Positions 7,640 to 17,020 are shown, numbered from the stretch's first letter. The stretch is 64,000 nt of DNA from Lachnospira multipara LB2003 (GCF_000702205.1 NZ_JNKW01000010.1:37606-101605), one strand, 5' to 3'. Numbers and translations: made by a program. The notes: generated from the letters alone by a model not told the origin.

Positions 7640-8923
7640 TTAGATCTGATCAAGTGCCTGAGCTAAGTCTGCAATTAAGTCCTTCTTATCTTCAAGACCA
7701 CATGACATTCTAACTAAACCTGCTGGAATTCCTGCAGCCTTAAGCTGTTCATCATTCATCTGACGATGTGTTGATGTAGCTGGGTTTAAACAGCATGTTC
7801 TAGCATCTGCTACATGAGTTTCAATAGCAGCAAGCTTTAAGCTCTTCATAAACTTCTGAGCTGCATCTCTACCGCCTGCAAGTTCAAATGAAACAACACC
7901 ACAACCACCATTTGGAAGGTACTTCTGTGCTAAATCATAGTACTTATCTGACTTAAGACCTGAGTAATTTACCTTAGTTACCTTAGGATGAGCCTCTAAG
8001 AATTCAGCAACTGCCTGTCCATTCTCAACGTGTCTTGGCATTCTTACATGAAGTGATTCAAGACCAAGGTTTAAGATGTATGCATTCTGTGGAGACTGGA
8101 TTGAACCGAAATCTCTCATAAGCTGTGCTGTTGCCTTAGTAATAAAGGCACCTTCCTTACCAAACTTCTCGGCATAAGTAATACCATGATAAGATTCATC
8201 TGGTGTACAAAGTCCAGGGAATTTATCTGCATGTGCCATCCAGTCAAATTTACCAGAATCTACAATACAACCACCTACAGCTGCACCATGTCCATCCATA
8301 TACTTAGTTGTTGAATGAGTTACAATATCTGCACCCCACTCAATTGGTCTACAGTTTACTGGTGTTGGGAATGTATTATCTACAATTAGTGGTACTCCAT
8401 GTTCATGAGCTACCTTTGCAAACCTCTCAATATCAAGCACTGTAAGGGCAGGATTTGCAATTGTCTCACCAAATACCGCTCTTGTATTATCCTTAAATGC
8501 TGCATTAAGCTCTTCTTCTGTAGCTGTTGGTTCTACAAATGTTACATCAATACCCATTTTTTTCATTGTAACTGCGATTAAATTAAATGTACCACCATAA
8601 ATTGATGATGATGCTACAATATGGCTTCCACATTCGCAGATATTAAAAAGAGCAAAAAAGTTAGCAGCCTGACCTGATGATGTAAGCATTGCTGCACTTC
8701 CACCTTCTAAATCAGCTATCTTAGCAGCAACATAGTCATTAGTAGGATTCTGTAATCTTGTATAAAAATAGCCTTCAGCCTCTAAGTCAAAGAGCTTACC
8801 CATATCCTCACTTGTATCATACTTAAATGTTGTTGACTGTACTATAGGAATCTGTCTTGGTTCACCATTCTTAGGTCTATAGCCAGCCTGTACACAGCTA
8901 GTGTTAATTGAATAATTTTCCAT
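7640..8923 (-). CDS. metY: O-acetylhomoserine sulfhydrylase (PLP-dependent, Cys/Met metabolism family)
   Basis: The product should make homocysteine from O-acetyl-L-homoserine and sulfide (or cysteine from O-acetylserine) in the cytoplasm, using PLP. The start is set at the ATG at 8923 (427 residues), because GGAGG lies just before it; the longer frame would begin at a TTG overlapping that site. Visible family motifs include YTRLQNPTND, TSSGQAAN, DNTFPTP and the PLP-binding lysine in HSTTKYMDGHG (K207). The SxxRGCG-like end RMSCGLED is present. Length fits MetY (about 425-430), which is longer than MetB/MetC. No SAM riboswitch is visible upstream; a 15-bp hairpin lies in the leader instead. 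Confidence 0.93.
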   Translation of the reverse strand: MENYSINTSCVQAGYRPKNGEPRQIPIVQSTTFKYDTSEDMGKLFDLEAEGYFYTRLQNPTNDYVAAKIADLEGGSAAMLTSSGQAANFFALFNICECGSHIVASSSIYGGTFNLIAVTMKKMGIDVTFVEPTATEEELNAAFKDNTRAVFGETIANPALTVLDIERFAKVAHEHGVPLIVDNTFPTPVNCRPIEWGADIVTHSTTKYMDGHGAAVGGCIVDSGKFDWMAHADKFPGLCTPDESYHGITYAEKFGKEGAFITKATAQLMRDFGSIQSPQNAYILNLGLESLHVRMPRHVENGQAVAEFLEAHPKVTKVNYSGLKSDKYYDLAQKYLPNGGCGVVSFELAGGRDAAQKFMKSLKLAAIETHVADARTCCLNPATSTHRQMNDEQLKAAGIPAGLVRMSCGLEDKKDLIADLAQALDQI

Positions 8924-8953
8924 TTTCGCCTCCAAAAAAGTTACTATAGGAAG

Positions 8954-8993
8954 AAAGGATAAGTATTACGAGGTTACATAATACTTATCCTTT
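8954..8993 (-). promoter_or_regulatory. Long hairpin in the metY leader
   Basis: AAAGGATAAGTATTA and its exact complement form a 15-bp stem around a 10-base loop, 30 bases before the metY start. There is no clean T-run after it in either direction. It may be a leader structure, a weak terminator of the lyase gene or an RNA-stability element. A possible promoter, TTGCTT-17-TAATAT, lies just upstream on the minus strand. Confidence 0.45.
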
Positions 8994-9081
8994 AAACCCT
9001 TACATGATATATTAACTCAAACTTTAATTGTAAGCAATCTATATTTTTTAAGACAGTCTTATTTTTTCTTAAAAGTTTATA

Positions 9082-11433
9082 TTAATAATTCACTTCCTCT
9101 AATATCCAATCCTGACAATTATAGCCATTCATGCTAAATTGCTGTACATTAGCGCCTGAGGCAGTTGAACCGTTTGCAATCTCAATAACCGATGCATCCT
9201 TAGATGCCTTTGTATAAATTTTGTATGAGCCATCCTTATTCTTAGAGAATTTAAATTGCTGTGCATCAGACCCAGATTTTGTGTATATCTGAATATTAGT
9301 GCCATTAGTTGCCTGATTTCTATTAACATCAAGTAAATATGTATTGCCATCTCCTAGCATACTATAAATATAATAATATCCACTTCCTGCATACTTCACA
9401 GTCCATGTATTATATGCTGCAGGGCCATAAGCTCCCCACTGGTCCACATTAGTAGCTGCAGCTGCTGTTCCTCCAGATACTTCAAGATAAAGACCTGAAT
9501 TAACATTCTTAATCATATATTTTTTGTTAACATCTATTGCTGATGCTGATACCCCTTGGCTACTATTATTAGAAGTCTGATTTCCTCTAACCTTTACACT
9601 TGGCATACTAGGAAGGCTCTTATCTGAACCTAGGTAGAATGAAGTGTGTGCTGGTTGATTGTATCCTACATTCTGTCCTGCAACCTGATTTCTATATTGT
9701 GGATCTTGCATAAGAGTAGTAATTCTGTAATCTGTATCATATGGTGTTGAATAAATTCTAATTGAATTTCCATCAGCACTTTGCCAGATAACCTCTTCTC
9801 TCCAATCCCCTAAGATATCAGCACAAAGACAAGGAGTTGCCTTAGTTGAGTTATTAGATGCAATCTCACTAGATGAGAATAATGTTGAGATTTTACTTGG
9901 ACTAATATATTTTGTGATCTTAGTTCCATCAAGTAACTCATCTTCTAAATCTCCATCCCAATAACATAAGAAATTAACACTTGGTCTATTAGTTGCTATG
10001 CTGCTTCCACTTGAATTATATAAATCACTTGATGCTGTAGACCAAAACTCTGCTCCGTAATTTCCTGCATAAATATTACCTGCAGCAGCTCTACCCGTGT
10101 CTGCGCTTGCATTATAATGGAAAATCTTGCTTCCTGTGTTAGCATCTAATAATGAAACACCATAAGGTTTTTCTTCATGACATGTCCATACTTCTAGTCC
10201 TGGTCTATCTGGTAAAAAATCTCCCACATGAAGAGCATCGCCATGACCTAACTTCGTACACCACTTAATTGAGCCATTATCATCAAGACACAATCCACCA
10301 AAAATCAATTCCTGTTTACCATCTCCATCCACATCTGCTGGCATACAGTTATGATTACCATTTCCTGCTGCATAAGAGTTGTTTGAATCATTAGTATCAA
10401 AAGTCCAACGCACCTTTAATTTTTTATTAACCACATCATAAGCTGTAGCTGTCATTCTAGTATAATAACCTCTTGCTGTTACTGCTGTTGGATGATCTGA
10501 ATCAATATACATTACAGCACCAAGGAATCTATCTACTCTATTACCATATGAGTCACCCCAACTCTTAACACTACCTCTTGCTGGTGTATAATTAACAGTA
10601 TCAAGGCACTCACCTGTCTGACCATCAAATAATGAATAATACTCAGGGCCTGATAAAATGTAGCCCTTAGAATTTCTGTAATTCTTAGAAGCATCACCTA
10701 TTACTTTGCCCTTGCCATCCTTAGTTCCATCTGCCGTCTTACAGGTCATTTCAGCCTTACCATCACCATCAAAATCTGCAACTAAAAATTGTGTGTAATG
10801 AGCACCTGCTCTAATATTAACTCCAAGGTCTATTCTCCATAATCTTTGACCTGTTAACTTATAGCAGTCAATATAAACATTATCTGTCTTTCCGGATTGT
10901 GAATTATCCTTTGAATTTGAAGGATCCCACTTTAGAAAAATCTCATAAGTTCCATCCCCATCAACATCCCCTACTGAAACGTCGTTAGGTGTATAGTTAC
11001 TAGCCGGTTTACTCAAATTTAGTTCTAGATAACTATTATTAGAAGAAACCACAGGACTATCACTTGAAATAACCTTATTATTCACAATAGTATCTACGCG
11101 ATAATTTGAATTAGCATTGCCACTTTTGTCAATATAACAAGTAGAATCTGTGGAATTGCTAGTATAAATAAGATTATTATCTCTATATAGCTTAAAAACA
11201 GTATTGCTGGCATCACTAGCCAAAAGTCGCCAACTAACAATCATTCCACTACCTGTGTTAAAAACACTCATTCCCCTATTTAAGTATTCTACCGTTACAG
11301 GATTTGCAGCCTTAGTTTCTGTAAGATTAACATTTAAGCCAAGTACAGCACCAACTCCTAGTGTTGCGGTTAATAAAGCACTGGCTGCCGACCTTATTAA
11401 AGGCCCTTTTCTTAGTCTTTTTAATCCTCCCAT
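9082..11433 (-). CDS. Secreted rhamnogalacturonan lyase (PL11) with C-terminal ricin-type CBM13 domain
   Basis: This 783-residue exported enzyme should cut the rhamnogalacturonan I backbone of pectin by beta-elimination. Residues 1-43 are a signal peptide (KRLRK, a hydrophobic core, then ETKAANP). A fibronectin-like start with RGMSVFNTGSGMIVSWRLL follows, then a beta-propeller lyase body to about 620. This carries the repeated Ca-binding-like D-x-D-x-D-G loops (for example DVDGDGTYEIFLKWDP and DFDGDGKAEM) typical of PL11 (B. subtilis YesW/YesX type). Residues about 635-783 form a ricin-like trefoil with QW/QQF motifs (CBM13). A weakly spaced AGGAGG lies 12 bases before the ATG. No transporter or other pectin genes adjoin it. 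Together with the GH5 enzyme at 46263 it points to a plant-fibre lifestyle. Confidence 0.92.
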   Translation of the reverse strand: MGGLKRLRKGPLIRSAASALLTATLGVGAVLGLNVNLTETKAANPVTVEYLNRGMSVFNTGSGMIVSWRLLASDASNTVFKLYRDNNLIYTSNSTDSTCYIDKSGNANSNYRVDTIVNNKVISSDSPVVSSNNSYLELNLSKPASNYTPNDVSVGDVDGDGTYEIFLKWDPSNSKDNSQSGKTDNVYIDCYKLTGQRLWRIDLGVNIRAGAHYTQFLVADFDGDGKAEMTCKTADGTKDGKGKVIGDASKNYRNSKGYILSGPEYYSLFDGQTGECLDTVNYTPARGSVKSWGDSYGNRVDRFLGAVMYIDSDHPTAVTARGYYTRMTATAYDVVNKKLKVRWTFDTNDSNNSYAAGNGNHNCMPADVDGDGKQELIFGGLCLDDNGSIKWCTKLGHGDALHVGDFLPDRPGLEVWTCHEEKPYGVSLLDANTGSKIFHYNASADTGRAAAGNIYAGNYGAEFWSTASSDLYNSSGSSIATNRPSVNFLCYWDGDLEDELLDGTKITKYISPSKISTLFSSSEIASNNSTKATPCLCADILGDWREEVIWQSADGNSIRIYSTPYDTDYRITTLMQDPQYRNQVAGQNVGYNQPAHTSFYLGSDKSLPSMPSVKVRGNQTSNNSSQGVSASAIDVNKKYMIKNVNSGLYLEVSGGTAAAATNVDQWGAYGPAAYNTWTVKYAGSGYYYIYSMLGDGNTYLLDVNRNQATNGTNIQIYTKSGSDAQQFKFSKNKDGSYKIYTKASKDASVIEIANGSTASGANVQQFSMNGYNCQDWILEEVNY

Positions 11434-11542
11434 ATTTTATAAAAACCTCCTAAAAATATTTGTTATGATATAGATAGCTTATATCAATCACTTTTATCAT
11501 ATTTTTTTATAAAACGTTATTCAATAGGCTTTTAACACTAAA

Positions 11543-11582
11543 AAAAGACGCATTCTTCCTAATTATTAGGAAAAATACGTCT
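11543..11582 (-). terminator. Terminator after the HAD hydrolase gene
   Basis: Imperfect stem AGACG-CATTCTTCCTAAT with its complement, flanked by an A-rich tract (a T-run on the minus strand), 18 bases after the HAD stop. Confidence 0.7.
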
Positions 11583-11599
11583 TCTAGTCACAAATAATA

Positions 11600-12223
11600 T
11601 TACTTTAGTACATCCATCTTAACTAATTCATCAAGTAGGGTTAGTAAATGTTCTTTTGATTTAATAACAATGCCATCCATACCTGTATTTATGCCACCTT
11701 TAACATTTTCTTCTCTATCGTCCAAAAACAAAGACTCTTTTGGATCTATATTATATTTTTCATATAATGCCTTATAAATCGTTGCTTCTGGTTTTAATTC
11801 ATGTACCATGTATGAAACCATCTTGCCATCCACATACTGCCAAAATGATGCATCCTTTGTATGTAAATCTAATAATTCCTTAGAATAATTTGAAAGGACA
11901 TAAATCATATATCCCTTCGCCTTTAATTTGCCAACCATTTTCCATACATCTTCTCTTGGCTGTCTCATCAATCTAGCATTTTCAAAAAACCACTGAATGT
12001 CATCTTCCATATCTTTATACTTAATCTTAAATTCATTAACTATATCCCAATAGCTCATAACTCCCCTATCAAATTCAAGCCAAAGCTTATCATCAAATAG
12101 AGTTCTTCCTAGCTTTATAGCTTTTTCTTCCTCCATTCCATGATCTTTAATTAACATATCCTGCCATCTATAACCCATTAATACTTGTCCAACATCAAAA
12201 ACTATATTCTTGTAATTCTTCAT
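11600..12223 (-). CDS. HAD-family hydrolase (subclass IA-like phosphatase)
   Basis: This 207-residue cytoplasmic phosphatase-like protein has motif I FDVGQVL, motif II VLSNYS, motif III lysine in ELKPEATIY and motif IV FLDDREENV. These match the YihX-like branch of HAD phosphatases, which act on small sugar phosphates such as glucose-1-phosphate. The exact substrate cannot be read from the sequence. The ATG follows GGAAGG. It stands alone between a terminator and a hairpin repeat, so it is probably monocistronic. Confidence 0.85.
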   Translation of the reverse strand: MKNYKNIVFDVGQVLMGYRWQDMLIKDHGMEEEKAIKLGRTLFDDKLWLEFDRGVMSYWDIVNEFKIKYKDMEDDIQWFFENARLMRQPREDVWKMVGKLKAKGYMIYVLSNYSKELLDLHTKDASFWQYVDGKMVSYMVHELKPEATIYKALYEKYNIDPKESLFLDDREENVKGGINTGMDGIVIKSKEHLLTLLDELVKMDVLK

Positions 12224-12273
12224 TATTCTACCTTCCTAATTTTTCTTTATCAGTATTTTCCGATAAAAGAAAT

Positions 12274-12346
12274 GGCGTGTCAAGGTGGTGTTTCTGCCAT
12301 GCGAATAAACTTCGTTCGCACCCAGGCATTCCACTCGTGACACGCC
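12274..12346. repeat. Intergenic GC-rich nested hairpin
   Basis: The outer arms GGCGTGTCA/TGACACGCC enclose further paired blocks (GGTGG/CCAC, TGCC/GGCA, GCGA/TTCGC) closed by an AAACTTCG-type loop. It forms one long imperfect palindrome in an AT-rich gap, similar in style to the other hairpin modules in this window. Confidence 0.7.
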
Positions 12347-12423
12347 TCCAATAATAAAACCCTTACAATTGCTTTTTATAAAGCTTAAAAATAGGCTTTT
12401 ATAAGCCTCTAAATGAGGGTTTA

Positions 12424-13263
12424 TTAATTCATAAATATTGCAACCCAGTAAAGTTGTCCGTTACTATCCGATGCAACGCCTATACCCACTCTTGTATATT
12501 TAGCTGAAACCAATACATTATAGTGAGTAGGGGAATTAATCCAACCGTCTATTATTCCCTTAGGTGTCTGTTGGTAACGTCCCATTACTTCTCCAAATGC
12601 TCCTGACAAGCCATAATAAACTGCTACAGTCGATGCTTTTTGTCCATTAGGTCTTAAATGATGTCCAGTGGAAGGATCCACTGTAAAATAATTATTTACT
12701 GCATTCTCATACGCTCTATGACAAGCTGCCAATTCAATAGTTCCATCATAACTAACAGCTTCTAGTCCATTATTTACTCTAAGTTCATTAATAAGACTAT
12801 AAACCTCGCTTATGTAAGAACTATAAGTTATAGCATTATTTCTTGCTGCGTTTGAATTCACCTCGTCTTCACTCAAAGCAGCACTATAAGCTACAACTGA
12901 TTCGTTTGAACTATAGCTAGAATCTTCTACCTTCTGAGATTCTTCTACCTTCTGACTATCCATTAGTGTACCCACGCTAGTAGATTCGTCATTAGCACTA
13001 GTACTATCAATACTAGCCTGTGCAGTGGTTACTTCTGTAACTTCCTGCGTCTGTGTATCTATTGCTTCACTAGTCTCACTATCAACATCCAAAACAGTCT
13101 CCACTTCACTTTCATCTTCTGCATTAGCTACAGCGGATTGACTAGCTCCGGTATTTAAAAAATTAGGATCAAAACTTACATAAATTACTAATCCTATACC
13201 TATAATTGTAACTAAACTAGCTAAAGCAATCGATAGTTTTCTTCCTTTATCATTGCCTAGCAT
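12424..13263 (-). CDS. Membrane-anchored CAP (SCP/PR1-like) domain protein
   Basis: This 279-residue protein has a short charged start and one membrane or signal segment (about 10-30). A Ser/Thr/Glu-rich linker follows (about 35-140), then a CAP domain (about 148-279). The CAP landmarks are INELRVNNGLEAVSYD, ELAACHRAYENA, a histidine in GHHLRPNG, GEVMGRY, and INSPTHYNVLVSAKYTRVGIG before a final WVAIF strand. Bacterial CAP proteins are extracellular and of mostly unknown function; sporulation and wall roles are reported for some. An AGGAG site precedes the ATG. A TTGACA-like box or other clear promoter was not pinned down. Confidence 0.88.
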   Translation of the reverse strand: MLGNDKGRKLSIALASLVTIIGIGLVIYVSFDPNFLNTGASQSAVANAEDESEVETVLDVDSETSEAIDTQTQEVTEVTTAQASIDSTSANDESTSVGTLMDSQKVEESQKVEDSSYSSNESVVAYSAALSEDEVNSNAARNNAITYSSYISEVYSLINELRVNNGLEAVSYDGTIELAACHRAYENAVNNYFTVDPSTGHHLRPNGQKASTVAVYYGLSGAFGEVMGRYQQTPKGIIDGWINSPTHYNVLVSAKYTRVGIGVASDSNGQLYWVAIFMN

Positions 13264-13396
13264 AATATATCTCCTATACAGTTATATAAAAATATGTCTT
13301 GTCTTTAAGTTACCCTTATCATATACCCTATATATTATACTGTCAAGTAATTTTATGGTACCTTAGTACCATTTTTATTATAACTTTAATGTATAC

Positions 13397-13428
13397 ATAA
13401 AAAGGCGTAGCCTATTAGACCACGCCTA
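13397..13428 (-). terminator. Terminator after the four-span membrane protein gene
   Basis: AGGCGT...ACGCCT stem with a partly paired centre, followed on the minus strand by TTTTT; it sits 10 bases after the stop at 13439. Confidence 0.7.
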
Positions 13429-13438
13429 AATTTTACTA

Positions 13439-14257
13439 TTAATTAGCTTTTCTAAAATCATGCATATATGCCACAAATAAGAAATAAATAAGTATTAAAG
13501 AAGCTAATCCACAAGCCACTGAACTATATAAAGTATAATTCATAGCCACAATCATAATGCTACATAGAACCAGCATCACCATTCTTGCTAGGTTAACAAC
13601 TTGAAAAAAAGTTACTAGGCTTTTTTTCTTAGTATAATGTGGCTCCATAATAGGTGCTAACATTGCCCAGGCTATTGTTACAATTTCAAGTCCAAAGAAA
13701 TAATTCAAGCCATGATACATTGTAAAAGCCCAAGTCATAACCACAATAAAAGTTCCAATAAAGTACAGGCTCTTTAATAGCCTCGCTTTCTTTATCTCCT
13801 TTACTGCCTTCTTTAATTCCATACATGCACCATACAGATTGATTTGTTTAATTTCTTCATTTGTAAGACATTGATCAAGAAAAATAAAGCCTTTATCATC
13901 TGACTTTAACTTATGAACAGCAGCTTTTATTTTTCTTTCTGAAACCTGCTCTAAACCTAGAATTACATTAATAAACCTATTAAAGAAAGTAATTTTTTTA
14001 TCAGAGCAAGACTCTAAAATCTCATCTAAATGATCAATCATTAAATCACTTAAACCAGATTCCTCCGATAGATTAAGCAAGATATCATCTAAATTTTCAT
14101 CAGATGTATCAATTTTAATCTCCTTAACCCTTAGCTTAAAGTAGTTTACAACTTCCAAAATACGGCTGTTGTAATCAAGGACTTCCTTAGCTGAATCATC
14201 CATAAAGACCCCCATTCTATTGGGAATGAGCTTCCCCCCGATGCCTTCACCAATCAT
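13439..14257 (-). CDS. Membrane protein of unknown function (soluble N-terminal half, four C-terminal spans)
   Basis: This protein has up to 272 residues. The N-terminal half is acidic and helical (for example DTSDENLDDILLNLSEESG), with no recognised fold. The C-terminal half has about four hydrophobic segments between residues 160 and 265, beginning at SLYFIGTFIVVMTWAF. The start is uncertain: the ATG at 14257 has a GTGGGAA site, but the ATG at 14203 has GGGGGTC four bases upstream and would give 254 residues. A TATAAT box near 14287-14292 lies upstream. It sits alone between terminators, next to the ThrE-like gene with 64 bases in between. Confidence 0.6.
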   Translation of the reverse strand: MIGEGIGGKLIPNRMGVFMDDSAKEVLDYNSRILEVVNYFKLRVKEIKIDTSDENLDDILLNLSEESGLSDLMIDHLDEILESCSDKKITFFNRFINVILGLEQVSERKIKAAVHKLKSDDKGFIFLDQCLTNEEIKQINLYGACMELKKAVKEIKKARLLKSLYFIGTFIVVMTWAFTMYHGLNYFFGLEIVTIAWAMLAPIMEPHYTKKKSLVTFFQVVNLARMVMLVLCSIMIVAMNYTLYSSVACGLASLILIYFLFVAYMHDFRKAN

Positions 14258-14321
14258 ATTTAATTCCCACGAGTGTTGTAGTTATATTATACTACATTTA
14301 GAGTCAAAATGGGATTAAAAT

Positions 14322-15557
14322 TTATCTATCTCTTTTCATAATAAATCTCTTAGTCAAACCTTTTTCATCAAGACGTCTAGTTATAACGTCTGCAATTGCT
14401 GTTACTATTATTACACCAGCTGCTATACCAAAAGAAATCAAAACTGTTCTTACACCTAAATTAGTAAAGCCTTGATAATCTCCTGACACCGCTCTTCTAA
14501 GAGTTCTATATAATAAACCTCCTGGCACCATTGGCACAATTCCTGGTACCAAAAATACTGTAACAGGGCATTTATAAACCCTAGCTAGCGCTTCTGTAAA
14601 TATTGTTAGGGTTGCTGTGGCAATTATATAACATAAAAATTCCATAAGGCCTAGACTTGTACATAACATTACTATTGCCCAACCTCCGGTTCCACAAACT
14701 GTTCCCATAAATATATGCTTATAGTCTAAATTAAACCAAAGAGTAATTCCTATTGTTCCACCACAAGCTGCAAAAATTGTTATCCATGCATTAACATCAC
14801 TTTTTACCTCAGAACTTGTTGTACAAAGTGCAAATCCGAATGCAATTCCAAGACACAATATAATAGATTCAACACTTCTTAGTAAGCCAGTAATTGTCTC
14901 CCCTGAGAACATATCTCTAATTGAATTAGTAAAGGCGAGTCCTGGTACAAAAGGCATAATATTTCCCATACTTATAGCTGCTGCATTAAGAGGTAAACCT
15001 ATGGTCATTGGTCCATTAGCTAAAAGTCCACCTGCAAAACTACAGATAAGAATTGCATAGTAATTATTAAGACCTCTACTTAATATGTAGCTATACATAA
15101 CCCTAAGTAACGCTCCTAGTACTGCACAGTAAACCGCCTCCACTGCATCTCCACCAAAAAAGATACAAAAAAATCCAGATACCAAAGCCCAGGATATGGC
15201 AAGTTTCTTTAAAGAGTTACCTTCTTTATTATTGATTTTTTCTAGTCTTTCCCTAAATTCATCCAAAGATACATTGCTGCTACATATACACCTTGATAAA
15301 TTATTTAACTGAGATAGTTTATGCATATCATAGTCTTGTCCAGGTACTCTTCTTGTCTGTGTTATTACCTCTTCATCTGTTTGAACTGTTACAATCAAAC
15401 AAGAAGTGATTCCTAGAATATCTACCTTCTTAGCTCCATAAGCATAGCAAATTCTACTAACCGTAGATTCTACCCTACTTACCTCACCACCTGCCACATA
15501 TAAGCTTTCTCCTAAATCCAAAGCATATTTTACTATTTGTTCCCATTTACCAGCCAT
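14322..15557 (-). CDS. Threonine/serine exporter family protein (ThrE type)
   Basis: This 411-residue protein begins with a soluble domain (about 1-115) containing the family hallmarks YVAGGEVSRVESTVSRIC and VDILGITSCLIVTV. About ten membrane segments follow. The last part, with VFLVPGIVPMVPGGLLYRTLR, matches the second domain of the family (DUF3815-like). Two halves that are often separate genes in Firmicutes are fused here, as in Corynebacterium ThrE. The family exports threonine and serine; the real substrate in this organism is not known. AGG(T) lies eight bases before the ATG. Confidence 0.85.
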   Translation of the reverse strand: MAGKWEQIVKYALDLGESLYVAGGEVSRVESTVSRICYAYGAKKVDILGITSCLIVTVQTDEEVITQTRRVPGQDYDMHKLSQLNNLSRCICSSNVSLDEFRERLEKINNKEGNSLKKLAISWALVSGFFCIFFGGDAVEAVYCAVLGALLRVMYSYILSRGLNNYYAILICSFAGGLLANGPMTIGLPLNAAAISMGNIMPFVPGLAFTNSIRDMFSGETITGLLRSVESIILCLGIAFGFALCTTSSEVKSDVNAWITIFAACGGTIGITLWFNLDYKHIFMGTVCGTGGWAIVMLCTSLGLMEFLCYIIATATLTIFTEALARVYKCPVTVFLVPGIVPMVPGGLLYRTLRRAVSGDYQGFTNLGVRTVLISFGIAAGVIIVTAIADVITRRLDEKGLTKRFIMKRDR

Positions 15558-15594
15558 TTTATAACCTCATTAGAAATAGTTACCTATCTCTACC

Positions 15595-16242
15595 TTATCT
15601 TTCTAAAATATCTTCCACGTCACAGCCTAGTGCCCTTGCTAAGTTTACTACCGTCGCCACACTTGCCTTATTAATATCATTTTGACGTTGTTCGTATAAT
15701 TGAATCATTCTATAAGTTACTTCCGATTCATTAGATAGCTGCCTTTGAGAAAGTCCCCTTGCTTTTCTTATCTTAGCAAGATTCGTTACCATTTCCTTCT
15801 TCTTAGAATTAATAATTTTATAGGCTTCCTTTACAAAAAGAGATATATCTTCATCATGTAGTCCGTCGTACAAAGACAGTATCTTCTCTATTGTAAGCCC
15901 TCTGCGGTAAATGTCAATAAATCTTAGGCCAGAATACCATTGAAAATAACAAAGTGCCCATCCACACCAATACTCTGGTTCATCAAACTCCTTATTTCTA
16001 GGGCTTATTGCCTGAATCTCTTTTTTCTCTTTTATTAAAACCAAATCACACAATTCAACTCCAGACATACCAGTTATAACTTTAGGATTACCCATCTCAA
16101 ATTGAGTGGCTACACCTGTCTCCATAAAACTAGTAAAAAAATCATCTCCATTAAGCTTAAGATCAAACATAGCATAATCCATCATATCACCTAGGTTACA
16201 CATAGCATCATCCAAGTAAGAATCGTTGTACGAATGCATCAT
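15595..16242 (-). CDS. Predicted antitoxin/regulator with C-terminal XRE-type HTH
   Basis: The start is set at the ATG at 16242, eight bases after GGGGTGG, rather than the longer frame to 16272; this gives 215 residues. Residues about 5-55 form an acidic helical domain seen in partners of DUF3990 genes (YLDDAMCNLGDMMDYAM). A middle region has YWCGWALCYFQW. Residues about 155-215 form a lambda-repressor-like HTH: KARGLSQRQLSNESEVTYRMIQLYEQ, followed by a VATVVNLARALGC helix. It overlaps the end of the DUF3990 gene by 35 bases. The likely role is neutralising the upstream ADP-ribosyltransferase-like protein and binding DNA to autoregulate; this is inference from pairing. Confidence 0.8.
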   Translation of the reverse strand: MMHSYNDSYLDDAMCNLGDMMDYAMFDLKLNGDDFFTSFMETGVATQFEMGNPKVITGMSGVELCDLVLIKEKKEIQAISPRNKEFDEPEYWCGWALCYFQWYSGLRFIDIYRRGLTIEKILSLYDGLHDEDISLFVKEAYKIINSKKKEMVTNLAKIRKARGLSQRQLSNESEVTYRMIQLYEQRQNDINKASVATVVNLARALGCDVEDILER

Positions 16243-16900
16243 CGTCAACCCACCCCGCTTCACAAATATCATTAATATAGAAATTTTCTATGTCCGTCTC
16301 TTTAGCAATTTCTTCCATAAATGAGTTTCTAAATTTCATATCTCTTGCAAGCTTTTTAGGATAATAAATCTCCTTATTTGCAAATGTAGCTTTGCAAAAC
16401 TCCATTAATTCATATGCTTTCTTAGTTCTTAATACAACCTGAAGTCCATTTTTCCCAAGCCTCATAGCTTTATAAAAAATATCAATTGATATTTCGTTAT
16501 TTAAAAAGGCATTAGTTATGGCAAAATACGAATCATCCGCTCTAAAGCCCTTAACAATATCGCACTTCCAATAGTCCACATAAAAATTATCCAATATATA
16601 TTTTCTAGCTCTAATAGCATCCTCTCCATTAATTCGAAACTGCCTGTTTTCAAGCACAATTGCCATCCAGTTTAGAATATTATAATCGCCATTATTAAGA
16701 TCTAGAAAATTAATACCTTCACCCTTAATCTCTATGTCAAACTCACTTACAAAGCCATGGGTCTTATTTTGGCAAGCCCATTCCTTAGTTACTTCCTTTT
16801 CTAGGGAACAATAAAATCCTTGTCCAAAATCATTAAAAATAAAGCCCTCTCCCCATACAGGCTTAGTAACAATTCTTGGGGCACCATGATAAAGTTTCAT
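16208..16900 (-). CDS. DUF3990 protein, ADP-ribosyltransferase-like putative toxin
   Basis: This 230-residue protein carries the DUF3990 pattern. It starts with LYHGA, then FNDFGQGFYCS with KEVTKEWACQ, then the block YWKCDIVKGFRADDSYFAITNAF, and LQVVLRTKKAYELMEF near the end. DUF3990 belongs to the ADP-ribosyl superfamily, where the HG and GFY motifs form the NAD pocket. Such genes commonly sit before an HTH partner, as here. It may be the toxin of a toxin-antitoxin or phage-defence pair that modifies a protein or nucleic acid. No signal peptide is seen, so it acts inside the cell. Its target is unknown. Confidence 0.8.
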   Translation of the reverse strand: MKLYHGAPRIVTKPVWGEGFIFNDFGQGFYCSLEKEVTKEWACQNKTHGFVSEFDIEIKGEGINFLDLNNGDYNILNWMAIVLENRQFRINGEDAIRARKYILDNFYVDYWKCDIVKGFRADDSYFAITNAFLNNEISIDIFYKAMRLGKNGLQVVLRTKKAYELMEFCKATFANKEIYYPKKLARDMKFRNSFMEEIAKETDIENFYINDICEAGWVDDDAFVQRFLLG

Positions 16901-17020
16901 ATCTTATCTCCCCTTATAAATTAATATATTTAGTTGTAATCACATTAGTATTTGTATATATTATATCGTTTCACCGATAGTTTTTCAATAAGGGAAGTTA
17001 CTATTATTTAATTTCTACTA

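Noticed and set aside
8924..9081. SAM or other sulfur-related riboswitch upstream of metY
   Set aside because: The leader is too short and shows only one simple hairpin without the multi-stem pattern of those riboswitches.
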